Positions 1-12,400 of a stretch of DNA of 64,000 nt are shown in pieces. Positions within the stretch are counted from its first letter, which is position 1. Each line of letters opens with the position of its first letter. Under the pieces are notes generated by a model, which saw nothing but the letters and a program-made list of their open reading frames with translations, was not told the origin of the DNA and made no database searches. Both the position numbers and the translations under genes were made by a program. Where the stretch lies: the NCBI RefSeq assembly GCF_028583425.1, contig NC_072790.1, positions 62,706,052 through 62,770,051 of the forward strand. The letters are read 5' to 3'. This DNA comes from Eublepharis macularius. Taxonomy: Eukaryota > Chordata > Lepidosauria > Squamata > Eublepharidae.

Positions 1-300
1 ATCTTCCAGAATAGCCAGGATGTTAGAGCTCCCTAATTATTTAACCAACAGCCATTCTATCACAGATTGCTAAAGAGGAATAATGTTAACCATTGTTAAT
101 GCAGCCCTCCATTTTCTAAGTCATTTAAAGAACATTTTCAGTTCAAAAGTAACAAAACTATAAATCTATAAAATAAACTAATATTTGTATACAAGTTGTC
201 CCTGAGTATCTTCTTCAGCTATTTTTCTATTTTCCAGGAGCATTTATTTTAAGATAGATAAAGGATTCAACTTTATGGTATTAGAAACGATGACATTCTA

Positions 301-620
301 AACATCTTATTTATTTATTTGCCCGCCTTTCTTGTTCAGACTCAAGGCAGGTTACAAAATATATAAAATGAATTCAATTGGGCAGCATAAGACATTCAAT
401 CATGTAGTTGGAAAAGGATTGCAGAATTAGAAAACAATGCAGACAAAAGAAACTTGTTTAAGGCATGACATACTATAATGCAAAGGTGTAAAACAATGCA
501 GTAAAAGGAGGTGATATATACAGTTAACACTAGAATAGACTACAATCCTGTTCCATAGAAAAGTGATCTTCTGAATTATTCTGCCCTGTTTTTAAAAAAT
601 ATCCTCCTGAACATTTCTGT
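301..620 (-). repeat. LINE 3' tail, CR1/L2-like (minus strand)
   Basis: The plus strand starts with a TTTATTTATTTG run followed by a CCGCCTTTCTTG... GACTCAAGGC block, which is the reverse complement of the tail seen on the plus strand at about 41.34-41.40 kb (GCCTTGAGTC, then AAAGGTGGACTATAAA). Both look like 3' ends of the same CR1/L2-like LINE family. The part beyond about 620 may belong to the same element. No reverse-transcriptase frame is left here. Confidence 0.45.
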
Positions 621-1204
621 TGTGTATATTCTACAAAATGACAGTATGGGAGCATTCCTGTCCTCCTCAGGAAGGCCACTTCACCAGGTGGAAGCTACCA
701 TAGAGAATGTATATGACTGGGTTGCTGCTGATCTCACCCATCTGCAGGGTGCCATTTTCAGAATGTTTTACCCATCTGAGCAAAGCTCATGCAGAGGATG
801 TGGGTCTGTTGATTTAAGAGAAAGAATTTCCACCTGTTTTTCTGGCCAGGCTCCTGCAACATGTCACTTGACAGACTCCTGGGAAATCTTTTCCGCCCTT
901 GTTTAGGCCCTTACTCTAATGTTTGGTAAGTATTTATGTAAGAAAACTGGACCATCTTTGGAAGACATCTTCTGCCTTGGATCATTCCCATGGTAGCTTG
1001 GTAGAGGAGCCATTTGGTTCATGCCAAATTCCAAGTGAATTACATGGTATTAAAAATACCATTTGGCTTTTGAAATTCAAACACAGTTCTCAGTTTTAAC
1101 TGAACTGCAAAACAAAAATTGGGAGTGCTAGAGAATATTCAATGAATATTTGGAATTGTAAATCTAATTTATATTTCCAATCTTTCTTGAATATTTGTTA
1201 TTTC

Positions 1205-2160
1205 TGCTGCTAGCAACAAAAAAGCGTCAACTTTTCTCACCTTGTCCGGGGATGGGCCTCCCCTCCCTCGAAGCCAACACCCCCCGTCGCCCTGCGGGCC
1301 CCCCAACACACCTGGAAGCCGAGCCGGGCCGGCGGCAAAGCAGAGACAAGGGGAAGGAAGCCACAGCACGCAGCCTGGAGTCCTGGCGGCCACCGTGGCC
1401 GTGAAGCCAATGCCGGCCCCTTTGCCCAGCAGGGAAGGGGCGCAGGAGGCCAGTGGGGAAAGGTGGCTAGCGGGACGGTGACAGAGCCCACCGCGCCAGA
1501 GGGGCAGGACCACGGAGGCAAGGCCGAGGTGGCGGCACAGCTGCAGGGCCTCGGTCTGCCAGCAGCCCGGGCCCAACAGGCCGCAGCATGCTCAGCCGCA
1601 AGGGGGGTGGGACCCAACGAAGACGCCACCACATGATAGGCCCCAGGATCTGCCAGGCCAGCCACCTGCCGGGGAGGGCCAATCAGGGGAAGGGGGGAGG
1701 GATTGACAGGAGGTGCCAGCTGCAGGAATGTCCCCCAGGAATTCCCCAGGGTGGCGGTGGGGCCAGGTGATAGGGCTGGCATTAGCCCAGGTAATTGGCC
1801 TCACCTTGGGGGCTGGCGATTGGGGAATGGGGCGGAGCTTCCCTTAGAGGGAGGGGATAAAAGGAGCTCGGGGCTTCCTGGTAGGGAAGGATGAGACGGG
1901 GGAGGCTGGCCCTGCTTTAAGGGTGGCTCCCCTTTGTAGAATGCTGTGAACCTGGGCTATCAACGCCCTAACAGCCCCTGACGGTCTGAGGCCAGTTGAA
2001 GGAAGCTAGGAGCCCTTCTGCCAGCACGCAGGCCGCAGGCACAGCCTTGGAGCAACCTCCCACCCTGGACCCACCGGCCGCTGGCTGCCGTGGCTAAGGC
2101 CACGACGGACCCTCCAGATAACCGCCCTGACAGCGGGCCGCCTCACACACCTCAGCATTT
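1205..2160. other. GC-rich block of unknown nature with a TATA-like box
   Basis: About 950 bp of strongly GC-rich sequence stands out sharply from AT-rich flanks. A TATA-like GGGATAAAAGG lies near 1853-1863, followed by GC-rich sequence that stops abruptly near 2155. Several overlapping frames are open on both strands, as expected from GC content alone, and none resembles a known protein. It could be an old solo LTR, a non-autonomous transposon or a CpG promoter. I could not settle on ends or target duplications. Confidence 0.4.
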
Positions 2161-2164
2161 TGGG

Positions 2165-4857
2165 GGGTTATTTTCCATCTTACCATAAATACCACAGTAG
2201 ACAATTAGTTTTGCTTTACTCCCACTGAGTCCAATGATACTTTCTTCTTAATAAGTTTATTCAGACTTCATGAAATAGCACTAAGTATCATCCATTTTTA
2301 TTCCACACTGTAAGACATGCTTCATTCTATGAATTCTCAGAGTATTGGAAAGAGAGACATGATCATTACAGTATAATCTCATGAATCTCTTCCATGTCAG
2401 TTCCTAGTCTAGGAACCCTTGAAAAATTCTCATGAGAAAATTATCTATCTATAAAAACTCCTGAACTCCCCATGGGAATTGACTGGTTTAAGAAGGGTTC
2501 AGGGGTTGAAGACTGTAGCTATTTGCTAAGATTTTCTCAGTAAATATATCATAGTAACACAGGATAAGAACCACAGCAGTCAGCATGAGGAATGCCCCCT
2601 AATATATGAACTTCTGAGCCTTTGGACTCAAAACGAAATTAAGAAAGTCTTAAGCAACTAAATGTTAAATCATAGCTCTTCCTCCTCCTACCAGTTATTG
2701 GTTAAACTTTGGAATGAGAGATATTTTGCAATAAATTGCATTATGAGAACAGAGGTCACCTACATATTGTTGACTGACATGATGTAAAGCAATTCTCCAA
2801 ACAACCCTTAAAATTCTGTCAGAATTTTGTGGCTTTAAGGCATTGCATGATTACTTGCAGTCACAATATTGGTGACCAAATCTGAATTCTACAAGAGGCA
2901 AGTAAAAAAGGATCCTGTAAAACGTTTGTAGAACCTGCGTGTAGTCACTTTTTAAGTTCTAACCTTAATGACAAGAGGAATATTTGACTAATTTCAGTTA
3001 GGGAGAACTACAATTGCTTATTGCAGTCAACACATTGAAGATTACAGAAATAAGCAAGCAGGGCTCCATTCATAGAATGGATCTTTCCTGTCTCTTTCTT
3101 CCTCCTGTGCCCTCTGAAAAACTGCTCCTAAGGGTAAGGAAACTCTTTGGAACAGCACAGAAAGTGGTGTGGGAGGCTCTACAGGGCAATGTGCAGAACT
3201 TGCAAAACCTTTGCCCCTTTTGCAAACAGAAACACCTTCTGCTCACACAAAAACCACGTTGTCTGGTAGGCTTTAGATCATCATTCCATACACATCCAGA
3301 CAGACATCATTTTATATGTGTTTGCTGTGCATATTGCATATGTCTATATTTTTACTGTGTGGGTATGAAATCTCTTTTCTAGCATAGGATTTTGTGTCAT
3401 GCTCACATTTGCTTTCTTTTAAGTTTCTAGCCCTCTTTGTTGTACACATGTGGAACCATAGAAAGTAAATGTATTTGTGTGCGTATGAGACAGACAGACA
3501 GACAGACAGACAGAGGAGGGGGAATTAAACTATCATCTCAACAGGTGAGGGTTCAGTATCCTATCTTCTGTCTATGACTTCTGGTCCTACTGGCAATTTG
3601 TTTTGCAGGTGAGAGAAAAGTTGCATTGGCTGAATTCCCCTTCTACATGAGTACTATTTAAAACGCAATTGTCATTAAATTTCACTTTTAAGTTTTCTTA
3701 AAATTAAGTTTGGATTATCCCCTTTCAAAAACCATCATGGGAATAGCCCAAGGGTTCAAACTTGAAACAGAATAGTGTCCTAAAGGCACACATCAACTTT
3801 GATTTTGCCATGTCAGTCTTCAAGAGAGACCAAATGCCAGACAGTCATGTTAAAGCACAGCGCTCATTTCTCCCAAGCCAATTAAATACACTGCAGCCCT
3901 GACCTCTTATGTATCAGCCAACTCTTTATACTTGCTGTAAAGGTAACCAGTTAGAATGTGATCACTATGAATGGCTATCAAAGGTGTATAGGTATCAGGA
4001 GGAGCAATTTTTTAAAAGTACTATTTAAAACAGTTAAATGAGTTAAACTCAGTAATGAGTTTTAACTCAGAAATAAGAACTGTGTTCAAGCCATTAAAAA
4101 AAACATTTCAAGCAAGTGAAATAAATAAAATACCAGATAGAATTTAAATAACAAACGTTCATCTCCTGTGAAACCTTCAAAACAAAGCAATTATCACATG
4201 AACAAAAAACAAACAGTGAGCAATCTCAACAAATATTTGCTCAGCTGAGTACTGTCTGCTTCAACTATACTGTACAAAAAGGAACGTTTTAGGGCTGGCC
4301 ACGCTTTGTAGTTCGAACTGCAGGACAGCCTTATTTTTTGTTTCTGCTTCCAAATGACAGGATGTGAGACCGCTATGAAATTAACCCAGTACAACTAGCA
4401 AATAGTCGGGATTCACTAGTTCTGTTTCCTCAGGCCCCTGAGAGCATCGTCGCCAGCCTTGCTATAGTTTACAGAGCTAATGTGTAGATATTTGAGGTTG
4501 CAGCCAGAAGCTTATTTACCAGACAGGACGTGGATAGGATTGGGCAATAAAAGGGTTATTTTTAGTTGGTGTTTGGGGACGCCCTACCCTTAAGTGTCCC
4601 AAGGCTTTTCCCAGAGATAGTATAATCTAGTCTTCCTTTCCCCAGAGGATTTTGGCATCTGCTTAGAACTCTATCTTTGCTACCACTTAGATCAGCTTTG
4701 CACAATTTATAGGAAAAGCAGATCACAAGAACAGAATGGATAGAAAAGCAGCCATTGGAGGGAAAGTGAAAGCTATTGGTCAAGTTAATTAAAAAAAGAA
4801 ATGAACGTTGTTGGTTAAGTGAATAATGGTTCATTATGTTATCTGTTCAGCACTCTG
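2165..4857. other. Intergenic stretch with no gene seen
   Basis: AT-rich unique-looking sequence. The only structure I can point to is the GACA microsatellite near 3.49 kb. The open frames here, including one of 122 codons at 3014-3382, have no family resemblance. Confidence 0.5.
3487..3514. repeat. (GACA)n microsatellite
   Basis: About seven tandem GACA units lie in otherwise unique sequence. Confidence 0.9.
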
Positions 4858-4865
4858 CTTCCTTC

Positions 4866-5415
4866 CAGGGCTGGCGCGCCCATTGAGGCCGGGCCAGCAG
4901 CCGCCTCGAGCGCTAAGGTGCCAAGTGGGTGCTGCGGGCGGGGGCGCATGCCACAGAGCTCAATTGCCCTGTGCTGCTGCACCTGGCCAGGAACTCTGCT
5001 GCCGATGGCAGCAGCACACAGCTGCGGGGCAGGCGGCTGGGGCGGTGCGCGGAGCAACTGAGCTGGAGGGAGGATGCATGTGCGCTGCCCCGGCCACCTG
5101 CTGCGCCTGGCCCCCAGCTGCTGTGCTCGGCCAGGAGCGCATGCTGGTGGTAGCAGCATGGGGCAGCTGAGCGGGCAGCCTCCCAGCCCTCCCGCTCAGT
5201 TGCTCTGTGCTGCTGCTACCGCCACTGCCGCCACCAGCACACAGCTGCAGGCCAGGCGCAGCAGGCGGCCAGGGCGGTGTGCGGCAACTGAACGGCAGGG
5301 CTGGGAGGCTCCCCATGTGCCATCTCTGCCCCACGTGATGTCATGCAGTGCAGGTGCGCACGTGCATCAACACCCGAACCTGCTTCAGACGCCAGAAACT
5401 CTGGCGCCAGTCCTG
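4866..5415. mobile_element. GC-rich non-autonomous hAT-like element
   Basis: The block begins CAGGGCTGGCGC and ends GCGCCAGTCCTG, a good terminal inverted repeat. The flanking octamers CTTCCTTC and CCTCTTTC match at 6 of 8 positions, as expected for an older hAT target duplication. The interior is very GC-rich with many CTG/CAG steps, which makes long chance frames on both strands. No transposase is visible. Confidence 0.55.
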
Positions 5416-5899
5416 CCTCTTTCTTTTGTGAAGGACTTCAGAAATGGAAAATGTTCTGTTGTATCTTAATCACTTGAAAGTTTATGCTGGAATAATCTTG
5501 GTTAGCCCTACAGGTGCCATTGGACTCATTTTATTTCACTTGCCATTATTTCACCTAAGAAATATAAAATGTAATTTCATATTTGTGAGCAGAAGCAAAA
5601 AAGGTTTTCATTGCACTAGTTATTTTAATGTGAATTAGCATTCAGTGGTTGCAAAATATGCTGGATACTTTATGGTCCAGACTTTGAGAGGAAAATAATA
5701 GGGATGAAAACTTTGTTACACATGCTGACCTTATGCTATTCAATAGATCCAATTGTCAACTTCCCCCATCTGTGGATACTTATATTGGGAAATTGGAGCC
5801 ATGAACAAATCAGACAGAGCTTTGTACTAATCTGAAAAAAGCCTAGGTATGCAGAAAAATTTGAAATCTTAAAAAAAAACAACACACTGGGGGTTATAT

Positions 5900-6115
5900 G
5901 TATGAGTGCACCGTCAAGTTGCAACCAACATATAGCAGCCCCTTGAAAGGGTTTTCAAGGCAAGTGATGAGCAGAGGTGTTTTGTCAGTATCTTCCTCTG
6001 CGGAGCAACTCGTCTTCCTTGGGGGTCTTCCATCCAAGTACTGACCAGGGCCAACTGTGCTTAGCTTCTGAGATCTGACAAGATCAGACTATACCATGTC
6101 ACCTTCCTACCCCAT
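5900..6115 (-). repeat. 5S-rRNA-derived SINE (minus strand)
   Basis: Reverse-complemented, 6020-6110 reads as a decayed 5S rRNA: AAGCTAAGCACAG, then GGTCAGTACTTGGATGGAAG, which includes the internal pol III control region. The rest (GTCAAGTTGCAACC and the following block) matches the body of the copy at 9.95 kb. It is a SINE of the 5S-headed type. Confidence 0.75.
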
Positions 6116-6417
6116 GAGGTGGAAGGGGGTCACCCCAAAATAACAGAAGCAGAACCTGTAGCTTTATGAAACAAATGTCCTTTGTGAACATTGCTAGGCA
6201 ACCACAACAGTACAGCCAGCCTCCAGTACTGCCAGCCTTGGTTTCTTTCAGTAAAAGGCAGGGAGAGGGGCAGGACCCGTACAACAGCATTTTTGACCAT
6301 TGAGGTACTGCTTGTTAGGGCCAGGCACACCACCAATCACTAGGTGAATTGCTACCACATGACTTCCATAACTCTCCCAGAGACAGCTGCTCACTCCTGT
6401 TCAACAGCAGCTACCCC

Positions 6418-6500
6418 ATGAAAGCCAGTTTGTGTAGTGGCTAGAGTTTCAGATAAGGATGAGACCCAGATTTGAATCCCCACTCTGAACAGCTGAGCAA
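6418..6500 (+). repeat. tRNA-derived SINE fragment
   Basis: Box A-like TGTGTAGTGGCTAGAG and box B-like GATTTGAATCCCC are spaced as in a tRNA gene. Only the head is recognisable. Confidence 0.6.
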
Positions 6501-7499
6501 TAGTCCTGCCCAGTAGAGACTTCCAGGGAAGGGAAGGAGGGAAAGCTAAAGAGAGAGGGGCAAATAAAGGTATGTTGGCGGGTTTGTCAGAAGGAGACAA
6601 GGACAGAGGAAAAGGGGAGAGACTGTAGGGGTTTTCAGGGAAAGAGGAAATGGGGGAGGGGAAAAGAGATGCTCCACAGAAGTCCTTGCATGTCCCTCAC
6701 TTGTCATCAATATATCGTGGCCCCATCTGTAGATACTCTGGAGATCAGGGCCATATAAAGACATGGGACATTTTCCTGCATACTTGGGGGACTCCACAGG
6801 TCTGCAGAAAAAATGTGAAACCTGAGGGGAAATTGATGGGGAGTGAAATCCCTGCCCAACAGAGAAGGGTTGTCTGCACATCAAATCCACTGCCTGATGG
6901 CAGAGGTAGTGGCATTACAGGAGATGAAGCGATTGGGAAGGTCAATAGGAGGGTGACAATGGCACTGATGGGGGTGAGAGGAGAAGCTGTTGCCAATGCC
7001 CCCATGTGTGAGCTGGGTGGGCAAGACGAGGAGATGCCAACTGCGGGATAAGAAATTCTTGGAAAAGTAGAGGTAGATCCTGGGGAGGGCAGGGTTTGGT
7101 GTGTTGGGGAAAATGGGTTAAAATAGTTTAAAATCAGAGGTGCAATGGATCTTGAATCAATAGAGAGTCAAACATCTGTTTGCTTTTTAAAACCATTTAC
7201 TTCTAAAGGAAAAGGTACACAGGATTGCTACAAAATAAGAAACCCTATGAACTACATCTTGCTGCATGCTACATTCTTAGACCATGAGGACAAGGAGAAG
7301 AAGGTAACAATAGGGATTCTTCCTCTGTCTTCTTAACCCTGAGAGAAAATCACCTGACCTATTGACCAATAACAGTTTACAAACACATCTCAGTTTCCCG
7401 GCCTTCCAGGCTATTGGCTCTGTGCCAGGTCCTCTTCCAGGTCAATACAAACAATAGCACAGTGAGTAAACACATTAACCCCATAATGACTGAATGTCA

Positions 7500-7680
7500 G
7501 ACCTTGCAACATATATTCCAACATGGTGAGGGGAGGGACCTTAGCAGAGTTTAACACCATGGAATCTAACCTCCAAAGCAGCCATTTTCTTCAGGGGAAC
7601 AGATCTCTGAAATCTGGAGATCAATTGCAATTCTGGGAGATCTCCTGGCCCCACTTGGAGGTTGGCAAACTCTACCACCA
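7500..7680. repeat. Dispersed repeat (unnamed family)
   Basis: The stretch from GGGGAGGGACC through GGGGAACAGATCTCTG to CACTTGGAGGTTGGCAAAC looks like a repeat common in lizard DNA. A related short piece (CACCTGGAGATTGGCAACCC) is at 31.18-31.20 kb. Its class cannot be decided from one copy. Confidence 0.4.
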
Positions 7681-8019
7681 CTCTCACATGTATGTTGGGT
7701 GGGTAGGACAAGAGCTGCTGCTGATCCCAACCATTTGAAGTGGGCAGAGGACGGGGAGCCACTGAGCCAGGCAAGCTGCCTTTCTGAAGGGTAGCTGGGC
7801 TGCTGCCAACTAGAGAGTGGGTCGGGATGGGAGGGGGCGGCAGCAGCAGCACTGTGACAAATGAACTGCCTGGAAAGTGATAGTCTTGGCAAGAGTGAGG
7901 GGGATGGAAATCTCCCCCCCCCCTCGGAGCGTCATGGTTTCCCCTCTTGTTTACTCATATTTCTCATGTAAGTCAATGATGCTTTATTGCGAGAGGACCT
8001 CAGCTTTAATCAGTCTACA

Positions 8020-8105
8020 ACAGTGTCATCCTAAAAAGAGTAACATAATTCTTAGCCCATGAACTTCAATGGATTTAGTGTAACTTTGCTTAGGATGGCG
8101 CTGCT
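8020..8105. repeat. Palindromic MITE relic (AATCCTAAGCAGAGTTAC type)
   Basis: The left part ATCCTAAAAAGAGTAAC pairs with the right part GTAACTTTGCTTAGGAT across CTTCAATGGATTTAG. Relatives of the same palindrome are at 23.21-23.26 and 49.39-49.48 kb. Confidence 0.6.
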
Positions 8106-8879
8106 AGTTAATTAATCTGAGGGGGTAAAACAATCAGTGCTTACTTTTGTGAGATAACTTTGACCGCTTAATGAGCATTTCCACAATGGGTGTTAAAAAT
8201 ACAGCCAATGCTTTTATTACTAATTTATTAAAAACATCATAGGAACCGCAGACCCCCAGAATTTCCATGCTGGGCTATAATGCTGGTTCATGCACATTAG
8301 ACATGGGAAATGGGTGGCAAGAGCAAGACAGAATGCACGTTTTTTTACTAGGGAAAATGTGATACAGAACATTTAGCAATTATCATCTTGTTCACTCCCC
8401 TACTGCAGACATGCAATCTGAAACTTTCTACACTGGAGACAGTACAGAGCAGGAAGCACATGGCCTCCGGCACACAGCAAAAAACAATGCAAACCCACAA
8501 CTGCAGCCGCAACCATCGTTCATTAAAATGACTAGAGATAGGTTGCATCAAATGAAATGCTACTTAATAGCAGAACATGGGAACAGACAACCGCAACATT
8601 ATACACTTTCATTATGATAGGATTTTTACAGCTGTCTCTGACAAGTATTTAAAAAGGACATTATCTATAATTTGTTAAGAGTAAGATTGATATGCTGATT
8701 TCTAACATCTGAAAAAATATTTATATACCTTTCCTCCAGGCTCTAGGCGGTTTAAAATTCTACATTTGCAGAAAAGAAAAGCAGCAGCTCGAGGGGACTA
8801 TTCCTGCTCCATTCTAAAAGAAAATAAGCCTCTGAGAGCCGCTTCTAGTAACCCTGACCTGCTTAAAAGATTTTTAAAA

Positions 8880-9620
8880 ACTTGTTTTGCTGACTTCCGG
8901 GACTGGTGCTCGCTTTCTCCAGGAGATGGCAATGTTGCACTTTTTCATAATGCCGCCAAAGGGGATAAAAGGCAGACAATAGCCGGGGGCGGAGGGGGGA
9001 GGAATAAACATTTGCTGAAACGCAGCCCCCACCCACCTACAAAAAAAAAAAGAGGGAGAGAAAAGGTTTTGGCTCTTTCGTGGTATGTATTTTTTCTCCC
9101 AGCGCCCCTTTCCCTTCGGCTACTGTCGCTGAGAAAGTTTCTCTCTCTCCCTCTCCCGCCCCCAAGCGAGGCCTTCCTCTTGTGAAATGCCGAGGCGCGC
9201 CGCCGCTCCTCTCTGGGGAAGGCAGGCCTTTTTCTGGTCAGCAGGAGGCTCGCGAGAGTGAGGGGAAAGCCAGGGAGGCGGCCACAGGTCTGTAGGGATG
9301 GGGAAGTGCGGGCTGCCGGCTGGCCCGGTGGGGGGGCTGGAAGGGTGGGTGACGGTGCAAGCGGAGAGGGAGACTGGGCTGGGCAGAGGGAGGGTCGAGC
9401 TCTACCCACTCTTCGTGCCTGGCTTATGTAGTCCATCTCGCTCCTGGTGCTGCGTAGCTTCAGGCCTAAGCCCGCCTCCTTTGCGGGCGGGTCTTTTGCG
9501 GCAAGAGGTGCGCTGAGCCCCTGGGTGGTTTTTGCGAATTGTCCCATGCGGTGGGCTCCCCTTCCCTGGGCTCCTGACTCGTGTGTATGCAACCACTGCG
9601 AGCCTGCGTTTGCGGGGACA
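8880..9620 (+). promoter_or_regulatory. CpG-rich promoter region, probably of TMEM14A
   Basis: This is the only long CpG-dense stretch upstream of TMEM14A that does not look like a transposon. It carries an ETS-type ACTTCCGGGA near 8895, a GGGGATAAAAGGC TATA-like site near 8960 and several GC boxes. The TMEM14A start codon lies in an exon preceded by an acceptor site at 15.72 kb, so a non-coding first exon must lie upstream, and this block is the natural place. The exact start site and first donor were not identified. Long open frames on both strands here (up to 215 codons) follow from GC content. Confidence 0.55.
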
Positions 9621-9944
9621 TGACGGGAGATTCAAGTAGAAATGGGTGGAGGGCTTGTTGCTTTGCATAATGACGAGGAAGAGGGTGGCACTGAAGGGAG
9701 AGGATGCTTTTGCACTTGCCTGAGCCCTGTTTTCGTAAGGCTCTGAAGAGGTCGTGAAAGATAAGCAGGCGTGGGTGGGGACACGGCAGCGTTTTGCCCC
9801 GAGTTATCTGCCTGCTGGCAGGATTCTGTGCTCAGTGTTAAGGCATTCTGACTTTTCATCCTTCTGGAGGCCAGGGTGAGCCGCATAGGACCCACAGAGG
9901 TATCTAGATAAGAACTGCAGGTAAAGAGGTTTCTTATATGTGCG

Positions 9945-10135
9945 TGCATATGTGCCGGCAAGTCGCAGCCAATTTATGGCAACCCTAGCAAGGGGCATTC
10001 AAGGCAAGAGAAAAGGTGGTTTGCCAATGCCTTCCTCTGCAGAGTCTGTCTTGGTGGTTGCCCGTCCAAGTACTGACCCTGCTTAGCTTCCAAAATGTGA
10101 TGGCATCAGGCTATATCATGCCACCTTCCCTTGGT
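9945..10135 (-). repeat. 5S-rRNA-derived SINE (minus strand)
   Basis: Reverse-complemented, 10050-10130 reads GGAAGCTAAGCAGGGTCAGT and then ACTTGGACGGGCAACC, very close to the 5S rRNA internal promoter region. The 5' part on the plus strand (GGCAAGTCGCAGCCAATTTA) is the SINE body. Confidence 0.8.
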
Positions 10136-10194
10136 AATATTGTATGCAAGAATGTCTTGAAGAACTGAGCAATCCTTCAGCAGAGCCCTACCCT

Positions 10195-10375
10195 TGTAAA
10201 GTTGTTGTTACGGCACCTTTCTCTTGCCATGTTACCCTCTCAAGAAGCCTGTGAGGTGGGAGTATGTGATTGGCTCAAGGTCTCCCACCAAACTTCCATG
10301 GCAGCATGAAGGGTTGAACCTGAGTCTCCCAGGTAGTAGTCTGACATTTTAGCCACTACACCACACTGGTTCCCA
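10195..10375 (-). repeat. tRNA-derived SINE (minus strand)
   Basis: Reverse-complemented it starts with a tRNA-like head (box A TGTGGTGTAGTGGCTA, box B GGTTCAACCC), then a body with CTTGAGCCAATCACATA and CCTCACAGGCTTCTTGAGAG. Decayed relatives are at 17.7, 20.8 and 22.6 kb. Confidence 0.65.
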
Positions 10376-10379
10376 ATGA

Positions 10380-12190
10380 TGAATGAATAAAGTATTCTCT
10401 CATGCCAGTGGTTGGGACCTGATAGTGGGAGAAGCCATCATTACAAGCATAGTTGGGGTTGTCAGTATTGTTGATCCTTTTTGATTGGATGCAAAGGGTA
10501 TTGTGATTTGGATAATCTATTAGAAGGCCTTGAAAAGGAGCCAGTTTTGGGTGTCAGTATCTGTGATGCAGGCATATTAAGGTAAAAGGTTCAGGTAGTT
10601 ACTGAGTTGCCAAGTAGGAGGTGTGTCAGCACACAGATAAAATGAGGCTGTAGTTTAGATCGGTTAACACCTTGTAGAACACTTGGAGGTCAAGGGAGTG
10701 CCTAGGTCAAAAGTTAACTTTTGTTAGAACTTTGGTCAATAATTTTTTAAAATCGATATTTAGGAGAAAACCAACCTGAGTATCAGGTTCAGAACATCAC
10801 CCGCTTCATCTGGGATAATAGATACGCTTTTGTTTTCATAGCAAGTATAGGCAGCGGTGTCCAATTTTGTTGTACCTGTGAGCATTTTTGAAAAACAATT
10901 TCTGGGGTTGGGGCCAGTCACGAAATATTGTAAGGTTTCAAGCCAAGCATTCTTCTACAGTAGAAGCAGCTGCTTTGAAATTGGCACTATCAACAGATCC
11001 AGAGGCGATACTTCCTGAGCTCTAGAGAGACAAGGGGAACCAGGATTGATTTTTTGCTGTGGGAAGGTGGCTATTTAATTTCAGCTTTTTTCCCGAAGAA
11101 AGAGAAATGTTTGCTGCCAGCACCTCCACAGAGAGAATTTCCAAGGTTGTAGCCGTAGCAAAGCCACGGGCTCATGGCAGCAATGCACCTGCCCAGTGCC
11201 TTGCTAGTCAGTCGGGGATAGGAGCATTATGAAGCTCCCTTGAGCACCTTTTAAACTTTGTCCCTCGGACTCAGAGGTCCAAACTACTTATTATATTTTC
11301 TAATAAGTCAGGTCTGGATTTTCCAGACCCATATTGCTTTCCCACACAGTAGCTTCAGAACATTTAAAAAGTCAGCAGGGCCACCTTCAGCTTGGGACCA
11401 CAGCATGAGGGAGAAGGGTCCTTCCCTCCCCTCTGTGCCATTTTCCTGAGCTAAAATGGCCTTGGGGTAGAGTTCTTTGCTGCATTTTGGAGCTGCATGT
11501 GTAACATTCTGTGCATCGGGTCCCAACTTGTTAGAAAACATAACATGTAGTTTGGCTCTCAGAAAGCAACTGGGGTCACTTTATGAGCCTGTTGCCTTCC
11601 CACAAGCTGGGAAGTCTTGCAAGCTGCTGAGGTAGCAGAATCTTATTTCCCATTTTACAGAACAGATTCATTGCCTACTTGAGTTTTCCAAGCTAACAAG
11701 TCTTATTCTGTACAAGGTGTATGGATTACACAAAGACAGTACTGTAGTCAACAACAGAGTACTCATTTGTACAACCAGGCCTCCTCTGAGGGCGTGCATG
11801 AGAAGCCCACCATTGAGATTTTACTTCAGGATCTCATTCATGCTAGCACCAAAAGCAAACCATAGAGATCTTACCAAAGGTTGGCTAGTGTATTAAGCAG
11901 GTCAATATACTTTTCACACAAACAGTCCCCTACCCTGGGCCGCATGCCGGGTAATATTCCCACTAATTCCAGTTTTCAACCACTCACTGATTATTGGCCT
12001 GGGTCATACAGGTGATGGGCAGTTCTACCTTTCATGGGTGGTTCTGAGGTAGGTCTTTCTCCTATAATGCTCCCATGCAGCTGGCATATTTTAAGATTGG
12101 GGCAAGTATGCTGTGTGATTGCTGTCACCCTCCCTGGAATCCTCTGACATTGAGGAAGTGGCTTAGCAGAACGATGTATGCCATGTGTTG
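10380..12190. other. Upstream or first-intron sequence of TMEM14A, nothing further seen
   Basis: Between the SINE cluster and the fold-back element at 12.2 kb I see only unique-looking sequence. No exon, repeat boundary or regulatory signature can be supported. Confidence 0.4.
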
Positions 12191-12196
12191 TACTCT

Positions 12197-12400
12197 CTGT
12201 ATTAACATGGGTAGCCATGTTAGTCTGTGTAGCAGTGGAAAAGAGCAAGAGTCCAGTAGCACCTATAAGACTAACAAAATTTGTGGTAGGGTATGAGTTT
12301 TCGTGAACCACAGCCCACTCCTTCCTACCACTAATTTTCTTAGGCATGGGTGCTACTGGACTATTGCTCTTTTCCCTGTGCTATGTTACCTACATATGCC
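12197..12400. repeat. Fold-back short element (decayed)
   Basis: The left arm AAGAGTCCAGTAGCACC... ACTAACAAAATTTGTGGTAG is followed about 60 bp later by its inverted copy CTACCACTAATTTTCTTAGG... GGTGCTACTGGACTATTGCT. The head GTAGCCATGTTAGTCTGTGT is on the left. It belongs to the same family as 18.16, 23.41, 33.37, 37.16 and 58.04 kb. Confidence 0.65.

Noticed and set aside
622-906. 94-codon plus-strand frame
   Set aside because: It follows a LINE tail and shows no known domain; judged a chance frame in repeat-derived sequence.
1169-1894. Cluster of overlapping frames of 60-181 codons on both strands
   Set aside because: All follow from the GC-rich block and overlap one another in many frames; none has a recognisable domain.
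3014-3382. 122-codon plus-strand frame
   Set aside because: No splice context, no family match and His/Cys-rich tail from simple composition.
4819-5469. Overlapping 80-131 codon frames on both strands
   Set aside because: They lie within a hAT-like element with inverted ends, and are Ala/Cys/Gly-rich by composition.
8945-9592. 215-codon minus-strand open frame in the CpG block
   Set aside because: Composition is low-complexity Arg/Pro/Ser, set by GC content, with no family resemblance; it overlaps the likely TMEM14A promoter.
9945-10135. A genuine 5S rRNA gene
   Set aside because: Only the internal region matches and it is fused to a SINE body; the ends of a real 5S gene are missing.
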